Source of the DNA: an uncultured Eubacteriales bacterium | GTDB lineage: Bacteria; Bacillota; Clostridia; Oscillospirales; Acutalibacteraceae | Direction of reading: 5' to 3' | DNA: 64,000 bases | Assembly (NCBI GenBank): GCA_900540085.1 | Contig: UQEU01000001.1 | Coordinates: 176,848-240,847, forward strand | Part shown: in pieces, positions 44,306-53,903 of the stretch | Numbering within the stretch: the stretch's first letter is position 1 | Layout of the letters: every line of letters begins with the position of its first letter | The notes under the pieces: model-generated | What the model saw: only the letters and a program-made list of their open reading frames with translations | Told to the model about the DNA's origin: nothing | Database searches by the model: none | Made by a program: the position numbers and the translations under genes

Positions 44306-45742
44306 TTATTTTCCTTCTAAAATTTCGGCTACCGCTTCTCTTTCGTCAAAATGTATCGTTCCGCTCGGGAGAATTTGATATGTTTCATGCCCTTTACCTG
44401 CAAGCAATATAATGTCGTCTTTTTCTGCATGTTCAATTGCATATCTTATTGCTTCTTTTCTGTTTTCCTCAACAACATAAGGCGTTGAAATATTTTTCAT
44501 ACCCGAAACAATATCATCTATTATTCTCATCGGTTCTTCGCTTCTCGGATTATCGGAAGTAACAACACAAAAATCTGAAAGTTCAGCCGCAATTTTACCC
44601 ATAAGCGGTCTTTTCGATTTATCTCTGTCTCCGCCGCAACCGAACACTGTAATTACTCTTCCTTTTGCTATTTCTTTCAAAGACGAGATAATATTTTCAA
44701 GTCCGTCGGGAGAATGAGCATAGTCGATAATGACTGTAAAATCTTTGTTTGTAGGCACAACTTCTATTCTGCCCTTTACTCCGCCTGATTTTGCGATTGC
44801 CGACAAAACCGACTTAAAATCTATACCGAGTGCCAAAGCCACAGAAGCTGCACAAAGAGAATTGTAAACAGAAAATCTACCCGGTACGGGGCAATGAACT
44901 CTTCCTATCGAATCAAGCGTTACAAGTTCGTACTCTACGCCGTTATTTTTAAAATTAACATTTTTAGCAACATTTTCAGCGTTATTTGTATTTACCGCAT
45001 ATCTGTAAACTTTACAGTCAAGACCATTTACTATTTCAAGACCGTATTTATCATCTGCATTTGTAACTGCGATTTCACTTTGCTCAAAAAGTTTTCTTTT
45101 GGATTTGAAATAATTTTCCCAAGTTTTATGATAGTCCAAATGGTCTTGTGTAAGATTTGTAAAAGCACCTATCTCAAATTTTATACCGCTTACTCTGCCT
45201 TGAGCAAGTGCTTGAGATGAAACTTCCATTACACAATACTCACAATTTGCAGCAACCATTTGCGAAAATAACTTTTGAAGTGAGTAAGCATCGGGAGTTG
45301 TATATTTTGCAGGGTATATTTCATCTCCTATCATATTTTGTACAGTACCGATAAGACCTACTTTATGCCCTGTATTTTCAAGTATTTGTTTTATTAAAAA
45401 AGTAGTTGTCGTTTTTCCGTTTGTACCTGTTAAGCCAATCAATTTCAAATGCTCTGACGGATTTTCAAAATAATTTGAACAGATTTTTGAATATGCAGCT
45501 CTTGAATTTTCAACTAAAATTTGTCTTTCAAGTCCCAAATCCTTTTCACAAACTACAACGGGAGCACCTTTTTTCAGCATCTGTTTTGCCACGCTGTGAC
45601 CGTCAAAAGACGCACCTTTAATGCAAACAAAAAGTGTGCCGTCCTTTACAAGTCTTGAATCCTCCGTAACATCTTGAACTTCAATATTTTCATCGTACGC
45701 ATTCAAAACGACTATATCTTTTAACAACTCTTTTAATTTCAT
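44306..45742 (-). CDS. murE: UDP-MurNAc-tripeptide synthetase, meso-diaminopimelate type
   Basis: 478 residues. It adds the third stem-peptide residue to UDP-MurNAc-L-Ala-D-Glu. ATP loop LTGTNGKTTT and YHKTWENYFKSKRKLF are visible. The amino-acid-selecting motif reads DNPR, the meso-DAP form (Lys-type enzymes differ), so this organism's wall should be DAP-type. ATG 45742 is the start because GGGAGG lies 7 nt upstream; an in-frame TTG at 45757 precedes that site. Confidence 0.95.
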   Translation of the reverse strand: MKLKELLKDIVVLNAYDENIEVQDVTEDSRLVKDGTLFVCIKGASFDGHSVAKQMLKKGAPVVVCEKDLGLERQILVENSRAAYSKICSNYFENPSEHLKLIGLTGTNGKTTTTFLIKQILENTGHKVGLIGTVQNMIGDEIYPAKYTTPDAYSLQKLFSQMVAANCEYCVMEVSSQALAQGRVSGIKFEIGAFTNLTQDHLDYHKTWENYFKSKRKLFEQSEIAVTNADDKYGLEIVNGLDCKVYRYAVNTNNAENVAKNVNFKNNGVEYELVTLDSIGRVHCPVPGRFSVYNSLCAASVALALGIDFKSVLSAIAKSGGVKGRIEVVPTNKDFTVIIDYAHSPDGLENIISSLKEIAKGRVITVFGCGGDRDKSKRPLMGKIAAELSDFCVVTSDNPRSEEPMRIIDDIVSGMKNISTPYVVEENRKEAIRYAIEHAEKDDIILLAGKGHETYQILPSGTIHFDEREAVAEILEGK

Positions 45743-45772
45743 TTCTGTTCCTCCCAAAACTCGTATAACAAA

Positions 45773-47995
45773 CTAATCGAGTACGGAAACATTACTTTTA
45801 AATGTTACTGTAATAACCGAACCGATTTCTTTTTCAGTTCCCTTTTCTTCACTTTGTCTGTATGCAACGGAAGTTGCACTGTCCAAACCGCTGCCGCTGA
45901 ACTCAACATTTAAGTTGTTTTTAGCAGCAAGTTTATTTACTTCACTGACGGTCAAGCCTGTAAAATCAGGCACTTTAACCATTTTACTGTCTTCATTTTT
46001 TGTATAGAGAATGACAGTAGCACCGTTTGGTATTTTTGAAGAAGCATCAGGAGATTGTTTAATAACTTTATCTCCGTCGCCGATAATTTTATAATCAAAG
46101 CCGTTAGCACCCAACTCGCTTACTGCCTGTTTAACATTTTTGCCTGTAAGCGACGGTGTTTTAACGGAAAGTTTTTTAAGTTCTTCTTGTGTATATTTTG
46201 GCTCTATACCATACTCTTTCATTGCCTGTTCAATAACTTCTGCGGCAATCGGAGCACAAAGAGCACCGCCTCCCAAGTCTTTGTTTGGTTCGTCTATCAA
46301 AACAAGGACTGCTATTTTAGGGTCATCTGTCGGAGCGACTGCACCGAAAGAAACAAGATATTTTGATTTTGACTCTGTTGATTCACTAAGCTTTGTAGAT
46401 GTACCTGTTTTACCGCCCACACTGTAACCTGCTACATAAGCATTTTTACCTGTACCGTTATCTACAACACCTTTCATCATCTTCAAAACTTTTTCAGATG
46501 TTTCTTTGCTTATTGCCTGTCGTACTTCCTTCGGAGTTGTTTTTGAAACAGTATTTCCGTCCGAGTCAAGAATTGAAGATACTAAATACGGCTGCATCAA
46601 AACGCCGTCATTTCCGACTGCCGCCAAAGCAGAACAAACTTGTATAGGCGTCAAACTGTTTGTCTGGCCGAAAGAAGCAGATGCAAGCGTAACACTTGAA
46701 TTCAGCCTTTTTTTATTTACATAAATAGAATTGTTTTCACTCGGCAAATCTATTCCTGTTTTTCTTGTAAAGCCGAAACCCTCAAAATATTTGTAATAGT
46801 TTTCAGCACCGAGTTTTTTACCGATTGTTACGAAAAACGGGTTACAAGAGTTTTCCAATCCCTGAGTAAGATTTTGAGTTCCGTGTCCCGAGTGATTGTG
46901 ACACTTCATAACTCTGTCTTCTACAACAATTTTTCCCGTACAGTTATATGTAGTATCAAGCGAAACAACATTTTCTTCAAGTGCCGCACAACTCATAAAC
47001 ACCTTATAAACCGAGCCGGGTTCATAAACACTTGATACCGTAAAATTATCCCATTGATTTGCCTGTGCTTTTTTTAAAGCTTCAGATTTTTTTTCTTTAT
47101 CCGTAATTTTGTCTATTTCTTTTTTTGTTTTGTCATAAGTTATTTCATACGGCTCGTTTATATCAAAGTCGGGCATTGAACTCATTGCCAAAACTGCACC
47201 TGTTTCAACATCCATTACAACACCGTAAGCACCCTTACACTGATATTCATGCATAGTTCTTGAAAGACCTTTTTCAAGATAGTACTGAATATTTTGATTG
47301 AGAGTTAAAACAAGACTGTTTCCGTCAACTGCCTCAACAGATGTGGCATAGTCATTCGGAAGTTTATTTGACTTTGCATCCTTAGCAGTAATTATTCTTC
47401 CGTTTTTACCTTTTAATTCATCGTTATAGTATGCCTCTAAACCGTAAACTCCGTCTCCGTCGTAATTCGTAAAACCGATTACAGAAGATGCAAATGAGTT
47501 GTATGGATAGTATCTTTTTGATGTTTCTTCAAATCCGATTGCTTTTTTCAATTTATTTTTTGAAGAAAACTCACTTATTTTTTCTTTATCTGCATTTTCT
47601 ACCTTATTTTCAACAACTTGGTATCTGTTTTCTTTTTTTGATTTTTCAAGTAATTCTTGTTTTTCTTCTTCATCATATCCGAGAATTTCTGACAAGCCGT
47701 CAACCAAAACAGTTCTTTCGTTTTCATCGTTTATAGCCTGTGGGTCTATGAAAAGTCGCCATGCAGACGCTGACTTTGCTATGACATTCATATCACTGTC
47801 GTAAATCGTACCTCTCATAGCCGTAACTTCCGTATCGCTCAACTGTTGCGCCTGTGCTTTTTCGGCATACTCATCGCCTTTTATTATTTGAAGATGGAAC
47901 AATCTGCCTATATCTACTGCATATCCCAAAAAAATGAAAACAAGGACAAGTGCAAGAAGTCTTTTATAACTTAACTGTGACATTCTTTTTTTCAT
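45773..47995 (-). CDS. Class B penicillin-binding protein with two PASTA domains (PBP2/SpoVD-like)
   Basis: 740 residues. One N-terminal transmembrane helix and a dimerisation domain precede a transpeptidase with SxxK in EPGSVYKVF, SxN in NSCNPF and KTGT in GGKTGTS. Two PASTA domains end the protein (KTPSLTGKNVKQAVSEL and KVPDFTGLTVSEVNKL). It cross-links septal or spore-cortex peptidoglycan with FtsW. ATG 47995 has AGGAG 9 nt upstream, so it is preferred over ATG 48004. Confidence 0.94.
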   Translation of the reverse strand: MKKRMSQLSYKRLLALVLVFIFLGYAVDIGRLFHLQIIKGDEYAEKAQAQQLSDTEVTAMRGTIYDSDMNVIAKSASAWRLFIDPQAINDENERTVLVDGLSEILGYDEEEKQELLEKSKKENRYQVVENKVENADKEKISEFSSKNKLKKAIGFEETSKRYYPYNSFASSVIGFTNYDGDGVYGLEAYYNDELKGKNGRIITAKDAKSNKLPNDYATSVEAVDGNSLVLTLNQNIQYYLEKGLSRTMHEYQCKGAYGVVMDVETGAVLAMSSMPDFDINEPYEITYDKTKKEIDKITDKEKKSEALKKAQANQWDNFTVSSVYEPGSVYKVFMSCAALEENVVSLDTTYNCTGKIVVEDRVMKCHNHSGHGTQNLTQGLENSCNPFFVTIGKKLGAENYYKYFEGFGFTRKTGIDLPSENNSIYVNKKRLNSSVTLASASFGQTNSLTPIQVCSALAAVGNDGVLMQPYLVSSILDSDGNTVSKTTPKEVRQAISKETSEKVLKMMKGVVDNGTGKNAYVAGYSVGGKTGTSTKLSESTESKSKYLVSFGAVAPTDDPKIAVLVLIDEPNKDLGGGALCAPIAAEVIEQAMKEYGIEPKYTQEELKKLSVKTPSLTGKNVKQAVSELGANGFDYKIIGDGDKVIKQSPDASSKIPNGATVILYTKNEDSKMVKVPDFTGLTVSEVNKLAAKNNLNVEFSGSGLDSATSVAYRQSEEKGTEKEIGSVITVTFKSNVSVLD

Positions 47996-48112
47996 TTTTT
48001 CCATCTCCTTTTGCTGAATTTTGCTTTTTTCGACAAATTTTATATTCCTAATAATATGATTTGAGAGAGTTAAGAAAAATCCCCAACTCTCTTAATAATA
48101 CTGCTGTTAAAT

Positions 48113-48646
48113 TTAAGATATTACCTGTTTATTCTTCAAAATATCAGACGGTTCAGGTGTTTCAAAACTTCCCTCTCTGTTCATCTTAAATGACGACACA
48201 TCTATATAGTTGATTTGACTCGACTTCATTTTAACCATACCGAGTTTGTTTACTGCATAGTCATCTATTTGACTGAGTGAAACCATTGCATCAAGTTCAC
48301 TTGTGAGCCTTGTATTTTCTGACTGTGATTTTTCAATTTCTGTTTCTATTGAAGAAACTTCGTGAGTCAACTGATTTGTGTATGCAAACAAAAAGACGGA
48401 GGCTGCAAGAAAACAAAAGCAAAGCAACGATACTGCCATCACTTTCATATTGAACCTTGTACACTCTTTTTGTTCTGCTTTCAACTGAGCATAAGTGATT
48501 TTACCGGGTTGAACTACTTCAAAGCGGTTTCTTCTTTTTTGCTCTTTTTCTTTTACTGCAGCACCGTTCCTCTGTGCCTCAAAAAGACTCAAATCGTATG
48601 CGGCACCGTTATTGGCGTATCTTCTGAAATCACCGCTGTTAGTCAT
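48113..48646 (-). CDS. ftsL: Division protein FtsL-like
   Basis: 177 residues. A basic N-terminus of about 70 residues, one transmembrane helix (VSLLCFCFLAASVFLFAY) and an external coiled coil (SSIETEIEKSQSENTRLTSEL). YAVNKLGMVK is a typical FtsL/septum-formation-initiator end. It lies between rsmH and the PBP gene, the standard ftsL place. A hairpin without T-run (48063-48092) separates it from the PBP gene. Confidence 0.85.
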   Translation of the reverse strand: MTNSGDFRRYANNGAAYDLSLFEAQRNGAAVKEKEQKRRNRFEVVQPGKITYAQLKAEQKECTRFNMKVMAVSLLCFCFLAASVFLFAYTNQLTHEVSSIETEIEKSQSENTRLTSELDAMVSLSQIDDYAVNKLGMVKMKSSQINYIDVSSFKMNREGSFETPEPSDILKNKQVIS

Positions 48647-48695
48647 CTTTACCCTTCCTTTATATTTTTACAATTAAACTCAATTTAAAATTCCG

Positions 48696-49616
48696 TTAAA
48701 ATTTTTCAAAAACTCTTAAACGGGAAGACCTCGCACGAGGATTTTCTTCAAGTTCTGCTTCTGACGGAGTTTTTGATTTAAAAGGCAATTTGCCTTTCGG
48801 TTTATTTCCGCAAACGCAAATCGGAAAATCTTTCGGACAGGTACAACCTTTTGTCCAAGACGCAAATTTTTCTTTCACTATTCTGTCTTCCAAAGAGTGA
48901 AAAGTAATGACCGCAATTCTTCCTCCCGAAGACAAACATTCAAATGCGTCGTCAAGTGCATTTTCAAGTTCTTTCAACTCGCCGTTTACTTCTATTCTTA
49001 TCGCTTGAAAAGTGCGTCTTGCAGGATGTGAGTCACGCATCGCTTTCATAGGCATACTTTTCTTTATAACATCTACAAGTTCAAGAGTTGTTTCTATCGG
49101 CTTTTCTTCTCTTTGACGAACAATGTTCCCTGCTATTCTTCTTGCAAACTTTTCCTCGCCGTATTTAAAAATCACATTGGCAAGTTCCTGCTCCGAATAT
49201 GTATTTACAACATCATAAGCACTGAGACCGCTTTTACTCATTCTCATATCAAGAGGAGCGTCGTTATGAAAACTGAAACCTCTTTCGGCATTGTCGAGTT
49301 GAAAAGAACTGACGCCTAAATCAAGCAAAAATGCGTCCAATTTTTCTTCATTATATTGTTTCAAAATACTTTTAATATTTGAAAATCTGTCATTTACAAC
49401 AGTTACATTGTCAAACTGTGCAAGTCGCTCATTCAAAACTTTAACTGCGTCAGGGTCTCTGTCAATCGAAAAAAGTCTTCCTCTTCCGATTTTTTCCGCA
49501 ATTGCCCTTGAATGACCGCCGCCGCCCGAAGTACCGTCTGCAACTGTCATTCCGTCTTTTAAATTCAGTGCATCTATTGTTTCTTCAAACAACACACTTT
49601 TATGAACAAATTCCAT
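48696..49616 (-). CDS. rsmH: 16S rRNA (cytosine-1402-N4) methyltransferase
   Basis: 306 residues. The SAM-binding GTSGGGGHSRAI near residue 29, FLLDLGVSSFQLD, the insert domain ARRTFQAIRIEVN and the C-terminal ITFHSLEDRIVK are RsmH (MraW) signatures. It methylates the ribosomal P-site. Its ATG overlaps the mraZ stop, so the two are coupled. Confidence 0.96.
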   Translation of the reverse strand: MEFVHKSVLFEETIDALNLKDGMTVADGTSGGGGHSRAIAEKIGRGRLFSIDRDPDAVKVLNERLAQFDNVTVVNDRFSNIKSILKQYNEEKLDAFLLDLGVSSFQLDNAERGFSFHNDAPLDMRMSKSGLSAYDVVNTYSEQELANVIFKYGEEKFARRIAGNIVRQREEKPIETTLELVDVIKKSMPMKAMRDSHPARRTFQAIRIEVNGELKELENALDDAFECLSSGGRIAVITFHSLEDRIVKEKFASWTKGCTCPKDFPICVCGNKPKGKLPFKSKTPSEAELEENPRARSSRLRVFEKF

Positions 49617-50077
49617 CAGTTTTCACCGCCGTACTGTTTGTCAAGCACTTCTGCAACATCAACAATCTGAGAAGCGGCATTGTGGTCGTAAACTATATCG
49701 TCTTCGTTCCAAATCTCAAACTTGTCCATACTTCCGTACAGAACAATGTTGTTTGTATCCTTAACATTTATAGCGTTTCTTACCTCGTCTGAAAGAAGAA
49801 TTCTTCCCTGCGAGTCAACCTTTAGATATTGAGTAGTATCTAAAATCTGCGTCATTGCAGCTTTCGATGTAGAATACTTTGCACCTTGAAGCTTATTCAT
49901 AAAATTGCTAAATCCGCTTTGAGTGTAAACATGCATACAAACTTTTTCAGAGTTCGTAAGACCCGGAGGTGTAATGAAACCTACAAACTCATCGTCATCG
50001 TTGAGTTTTCTCCACTTTGCCGGAACAGACACTCTGCCCTTTGAGTCAATGGTAAAATGATTTGTACCCAAAAACAT
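49616..50077 (-). CDS. mraZ: Transcriptional regulator MraZ
   Basis: 153 residues made of two AbrB-like halves: DSKGRVSVPAKWR and DSQGRILLSDEVR. MraZ binds repeats upstream of its own operon and tunes division gene expression. First gene of the dcw cluster; AGGAGAG precedes ATG 50077. I do not see a clear series of TGGGN repeats upstream. Confidence 0.94.
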   Translation of the reverse strand: MFLGTNHFTIDSKGRVSVPAKWRKLNDDDEFVGFITPPGLTNSEKVCMHVYTQSGFSNFMNKLQGAKYSTSKAAMTQILDTTQYLKVDSQGRILLSDEVRNAINVKDTNNIVLYGSMDKFEIWNEDDIVYDHNAASQIVDVAEVLDKQYGGEN

Positions 50078-50120
50078 AGTATTTACACTCTCCTTTCTTA
50101 CAGATTTAGAACACTAAAAA

Positions 50121-50151
50121 CCCGAAGTTCTCTCATTTTTCAAAACTCGGG
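50121..50151 (-). terminator. Attenuator-like hairpin in the dcw leader
   Basis: On the minus strand CCCGAGTTT pairs with AACTTCGGG and TTTTTAG follows. It lies between the promoter and mraZ, about 45 bases before the start codon, so it could prematurely stop or regulate dcw transcription. Confidence 0.6.
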
Positions 50152-50215
50152 CAAAAAACTTATGGGTTCACTATTCTTTTTATGCTTTTTTATGGTTTTT
50201 CTTCCCACTGAACTA

Positions 50216-50245
50216 ATTATAAAACATATAATACTTAAAAGTCAA
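50216..50245 (-). promoter_or_regulatory. Promoter of the dcw cluster
   Basis: TTGACT (50240-50245), spacer 18, TATAAT (50216-50221). Leader of about 130 nt containing the hairpin at 50121-50151. Confidence 0.75.
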
Positions 50246-50316
50246 GTGTAAAGACAAAAGATTTACAATTAAAAATCCTGTAATTTTTGTTAATTATTAC
50301 ATAATTATGCAAAATA

Positions 50317-50345
50317 TTGTTTTATTGGAAGAATTATGATATAAT
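50317..50345 (+). promoter_or_regulatory. Promoter of the GPH symporter gene
   Basis: TTGTTT (50317-50322), spacer 17, TATAAT (50340-50345). Confidence 0.6.
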
Positions 50346-50395
50346 GATGTCGTTATTCTCACAAGAGTTTTGTGAAATATTATGGAGGATTTTAT

Positions 50396-51802
50396 ATGGC
50401 TGACTACAAAACAACCTGGCGTGAAAAAATCGGGTACGGAATAGGTGCCGTAGGTCTTGACCTCAGTTACGGAATGTTCTATTCATACCTTGCCTACTAT
50501 TTAAGTTCCGTTTTAGGACTGAAAGAAGGATTTTTGCTTATACTCACTCCTTTAGCAAGAATTTGGGACGGAATTAATGACCCAATGATGGGTACAATCG
50601 TTGATAACACAAGAACAAAATCAGGAAAATATCGACCGTGGATAATTATCGGTGCATTGTCAAATGCAATCGTGCTTTCACTTTTATTCACAAGTTTCGG
50701 TTTGAGCGGAACTAAACTTTACATTTACATTGCTGTTATGTATGTTCTTTGGGGAATGACAAACACAATGGCAGACATTCCTTATTGGAGTATGGTTCCG
50801 TCTTTCACAAACGACCCGAATGACAGAAATCTCATTTCAACTGTTGCGAGAACTTTCTCCGGTATAGGTCAAGGACTTATTACCATTCTCACACCCATTG
50901 TACTTCCGATGCTCAGCACCGGTATGACAACAGATAAAGGTTACAGTGCAAGCGGTTTCAGCAAATGGGCAATTATTTGTGCAGTTGCACTCGTATGTTT
51001 CTCACTTATTTGTGTATTAAGCACCAAAGAGAGAAATGTTGTATATAACGAAAAATCAAAATTCAGTTTCAAACAAATTTTCAAAGTTATCAAAGGCAAC
51101 GACCAACTTGTTATTTTTATGATTTTTGCAATGCTTTCAAATGCAGGTTGGTACTTAACATCAGGAACAGCCGTTTACTACTTTACAGATGTTTTAGGCG
51201 AACCGACAGCTCAATCACTTTTCTCAACAATCGGAGCAGTCGGAAGTGCAGTTGGTTTGGTTGTTGTACCGCTTCTTTCAAAAAAATTCACAAAAAGAGT
51301 CATTTACCAAATCACTCTCGGTATTGCAATCGTAGGATATGTTTTAATGTACATATTCGGACCTGTTATGAAAAACACAATTTTACTTGATGTGTCATAC
51401 ATAATCTCATCAATAGGTATAAGTGCAATGTTTGTATGTCAAACAATTTTCCTTGCAGATATAGTTGACTATGGCGAATACAAATCGGGTAACAGAAATG
51501 AAAGCATCACTTTCTCTATGAAAGGCTTTTTACAGAAAATGGCATATACAATTCAAACGATTGTTCTTTTCGGCGGACTCGGTTTGGTAAACTATAATTC
51601 ACAAATAAGTTCTGCAACAGGAGCAATTAACGATACTACTAAAGGCGTAATCGGATTTATCGCTTTCGGTATTCCGCCGCTCTTGATTTTAGCGTCGCTT
51701 ATTTTGTTCTCAAAGAAATTCAAAATTTACGGCGAACTCGCAAACAAAGTTCACGATTATATCAGCGAAAAAAGAAGTGCTGAACAAAATGAAAAACAAT
51801 AA
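50396..51802 (+). CDS. GPH-family sugar:cation symporter (MelB/XynP-like)
   Basis: 468 residues, about twelve transmembrane helices. The N-terminus EKIGYGIGAVGLDLSYGMF, the loop RIWDGINDPMMGTIVDNT with the cation-site Asp residues, and KSGKYRPWII are glycoside-pentoside-hexuronide family signatures. It imports a sugar or glycoside with Na+ or H+; the substrate is not readable. ATG 50396 follows TGGAGG. No glycosidase adjoins it. Confidence 0.92.
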   Translation: MADYKTTWREKIGYGIGAVGLDLSYGMFYSYLAYYLSSVLGLKEGFLLILTPLARIWDGINDPMMGTIVDNTRTKSGKYRPWIIIGALSNAIVLSLLFTSFGLSGTKLYIYIAVMYVLWGMTNTMADIPYWSMVPSFTNDPNDRNLISTVARTFSGIGQGLITILTPIVLPMLSTGMTTDKGYSASGFSKWAIICAVALVCFSLICVLSTKERNVVYNEKSKFSFKQIFKVIKGNDQLVIFMIFAMLSNAGWYLTSGTAVYYFTDVLGEPTAQSLFSTIGAVGSAVGLVVVPLLSKKFTKRVIYQITLGIAIVGYVLMYIFGPVMKNTILLDVSYIISSIGISAMFVCQTIFLADIVDYGEYKSGNRNESITFSMKGFLQKMAYTIQTIVLFGGLGLVNYNSQISSATGAINDTTKGVIGFIAFGIPPLLILASLILFSKKFKIYGELANKVHDYISEKRSAEQNEKQ

Positions 51803-51821
51803 ATATAACAAATAAAAGCAT

Positions 51822-51859
51822 AAAAAAGCCTTGCAGAAAATAATCTGCAAGGCTTTTTA
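51822..51859 (+). terminator. Terminator of the GPH symporter gene
   Basis: AAAAAGCCTTGCAGA and TCTGCAAGGCTTTTT pair around AAATAA. Confidence 0.9.
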
Positions 51860-51904
51860 TTATGTAATTTATATTTGTTTCACAGACTGTTTTATAGACA
51901 ATAA

Positions 51905-51928
51905 AAAAACGGCATACGCCGTTTTTTA
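51905..51928 (-). terminator. Terminator of the ylxM-ffh-rpsP-khpA operon
   Basis: AAAAAACGGC and GCCGTTTTTT pair around a 4-base loop. It overlaps the khpA stop by a few bases. Confidence 0.85.
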
Positions 51929-52159
51929 ATCTATTTCAATTGAAATCTTATCGTCGCTTTTATTTGCAGCAGCACGCATAACTACACGAATTGCTTTTGC
52001 GATTCTGCCCTGTTTGCCGATGACTCTTCCCATATCATCATCCGCTACATGAAGATGATATACAGTTACGCCCTCTTCGTCAGGTTCATCAATATCAATA
52101 GAAATAGCGTCAGGATTTTCAACAAGTCCTGCCACGATAGATATTAACAATTCCTTCAA
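51926..52159 (-). CDS. khpA: KH-domain RNA-binding protein
   Basis: 77 residues. The KH signature GRVIGKQGRIAKAIR contains the GxxG loop (GKQG). KhpA proteins bind small and messenger RNAs, often with KhpB, and affect division and translation. TTG 52159 is chosen because GGAGG lies 8 nt upstream and the family starts MKELL. It follows rpsP, its usual neighbour. Confidence 0.93.
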   Translation of the reverse strand: MKELLISIVAGLVENPDAISIDIDEPDEEGVTVYHLHVADDDMGRVIGKQGRIAKAIRVVMRAAANKSDDKISIEID

Positions 52160-52176
52160 AGAAAACACCTCCGAAA

Positions 52177-52419
52177 TTAAAGGATGCCTTCTTTTTTAAG
52201 AATGTCTTTTACTGTGTCAGTAGGTTGTGCACCGTTGGCAATCCATTTTTTTGCTTTTTCTGCATCAATTTTAATTTCAGCAGGGTCCACCATTGTGTTA
52301 TATGTGCCTATTTCTTCAATGAATCTTCCGTCACGAGGAAATCTTGAATCTGCAACAACTACACGATAAAAAGGTGCTCTTTTTGAACCCATACGGCGAA
52401 GTCTGATTTTTACTGCCAT
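52177..52419 (-). CDS. rpsP: 30S ribosomal protein S16
   Basis: 80 residues beginning MAVKIRLRRMGSKRAPFYRV, the universal S16 start. ATG 52419 follows GGAGGT; an upstream in-frame extension is not part of the family. Standard place between ffh and khpA. Confidence 0.97.
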   Translation of the reverse strand: MAVKIRLRRMGSKRAPFYRVVVADSRFPRDGRFIEEIGTYNTMVDPAEIKIDAEKAKKWIANGAQPTDTVKDILKKEGIL

Positions 52420-52484
52420 TTTAAATACCTCCATTTTAAAGATTAAATTTAATTTATATTCAACCAAAAGAATTGGGTGAAGCC

Positions 52485-53879
52485 TTAAAAACCAAAAGGA
52501 TTTTTACCTTTTGCATTCATATATTTTTCTGCAAGTTCAGGATTTTGCTGAAGCGCTCTACGCATTTTTCTGCTCATTTTCGGGCCGCCTTTGCCACCCG
52601 TAAATGTTTTCATCATCTTCTGCATTTGACGGAACTGCGTCATAAGTCTGTTGACATCTTCAACTTTTCTTCCGCAACCTGCCGCAATTCTGCGTTTGCG
52701 TGAAGGATTGATAATGTCGGGATTTTCTCTTTCTTTAGCCGTCATAGATTGAATTATTGAACGATTTACATTGAAAGCATTTTCATCAATGTCTTCGTCT
52801 TTAATTTTTCCGCCTATTCCGGGTATCATTTTGATTGTATCTTTTATACTTCCCATTCTTTCAATTTGTTCAAATTGATCCATCAAATCATTCAAATCAA
52901 ACTTATTTTTGAGAAGTTTCTTTTCAAGTTCAGCTGCTTTCTTTTCGTCAAGTGCCATTTCTGCACGCTCGATAAACGAAAGAACATCGCCCATACCGAG
53001 AATTCTTGAAGCCATACGGTCGGGATGGAAAGACTCCAAATCGCCGAGTTTTTCGCCTGTACCGACAAACTTGATAGGTTTACCCGTAACTGCTCTTACA
53101 GAAAGTGCGGCACCGCCTCTGGTATCGCCGTCAAGTTTTGTAAGAATAACACCGTCTATACCGAGTGCTTCGTTAAATGTTTTTGAAACATTTACGGCGT
53201 CTTGACCTGTCATAGCGTCTATAACAAGAAGAATTTCGTGTGGATGAACTGTTGACTTTATGTTTTTAAGTTCGTCCATCAACTGTTCATCTATATGCAA
53301 ACGACCTGCGGTATCTATAATAACATAGTCATTTCCGTGGTCTTTTGCAAACTTAACAGCCTCTGTTGCAATCTCAACAGGATTGCCCTGTCCCATTTCA
53401 AAAACAGGCGTGCCTACTTGTTCTCCGACAACCTGAAGTTGTTTTATGGCAGCAGGACGATAAACGTCACACGCAACAAGAAGCGGTCTGTGACCTTCAT
53501 TTTTGAGTTTCAAAGAAAGTTTTGCCGAGTGAGTTGTCTTACCGGAGCCCTGAAGACCGCACATCATAAGAATTGTGGGAGGATGGTTTGCAATCGCAAG
53601 TCGGCTTTCGCTTCCGCCCATAAGTTGTGTCAATTCTTCATTTACAATTTTGATAACCATTTGACCGGGTGTAAGCGACTCCATTACATCGGAACCTATT
53701 GCACGGTCGGTTACTTTTTTTGTAAACTCTTTTGCAACTTTATAGTTAACATCGGCCTCAAGAAGTGCCAAACGCACTTCACGCATTGCCTCTTTTACAT
53801 CTGATTCAGTTAATTTACCTTTAGCACGAAGTTTTTTGAAAGAATTTTCAAGTCGTTCGCTCAATCCCTCGAATGCCAA
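52485..53879 (-). CDS. ffh: Signal recognition particle GTPase Ffh
   Basis: 464 residues, N-G-M domain order. GTPase loops GLQGSGKTT, DTAGRLHID and TKLDGDTRGG, and a Met-rich M domain (MTQFRQMQKMMKTF) that binds signal peptides and the SRP RNA. Targets nascent membrane proteins to the translocon. Cotranscribed with ylxM. Confidence 0.97.
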   Translation of the reverse strand: MAFEGLSERLENSFKKLRAKGKLTESDVKEAMREVRLALLEADVNYKVAKEFTKKVTDRAIGSDVMESLTPGQMVIKIVNEELTQLMGGSESRLAIANHPPTILMMCGLQGSGKTTHSAKLSLKLKNEGHRPLLVACDVYRPAAIKQLQVVGEQVGTPVFEMGQGNPVEIATEAVKFAKDHGNDYVIIDTAGRLHIDEQLMDELKNIKSTVHPHEILLVIDAMTGQDAVNVSKTFNEALGIDGVILTKLDGDTRGGAALSVRAVTGKPIKFVGTGEKLGDLESFHPDRMASRILGMGDVLSFIERAEMALDEKKAAELEKKLLKNKFDLNDLMDQFEQIERMGSIKDTIKMIPGIGGKIKDEDIDENAFNVNRSIIQSMTAKERENPDIINPSRKRRIAAGCGRKVEDVNRLMTQFRQMQKMMKTFTGGKGGPKMSRKMRRALQQNPELAEKYMNAKGKNPFGF

Positions 53880-53903
53880 GTAATTACCCCCTGACGACGA
53901 ACA

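Noticed and set aside
50078..50371. MraZ-binding TGGGN repeat array before mraZ
   Set aside because: Only isolated TGGG occurrences on the two strands; no regularly spaced direct repeats.
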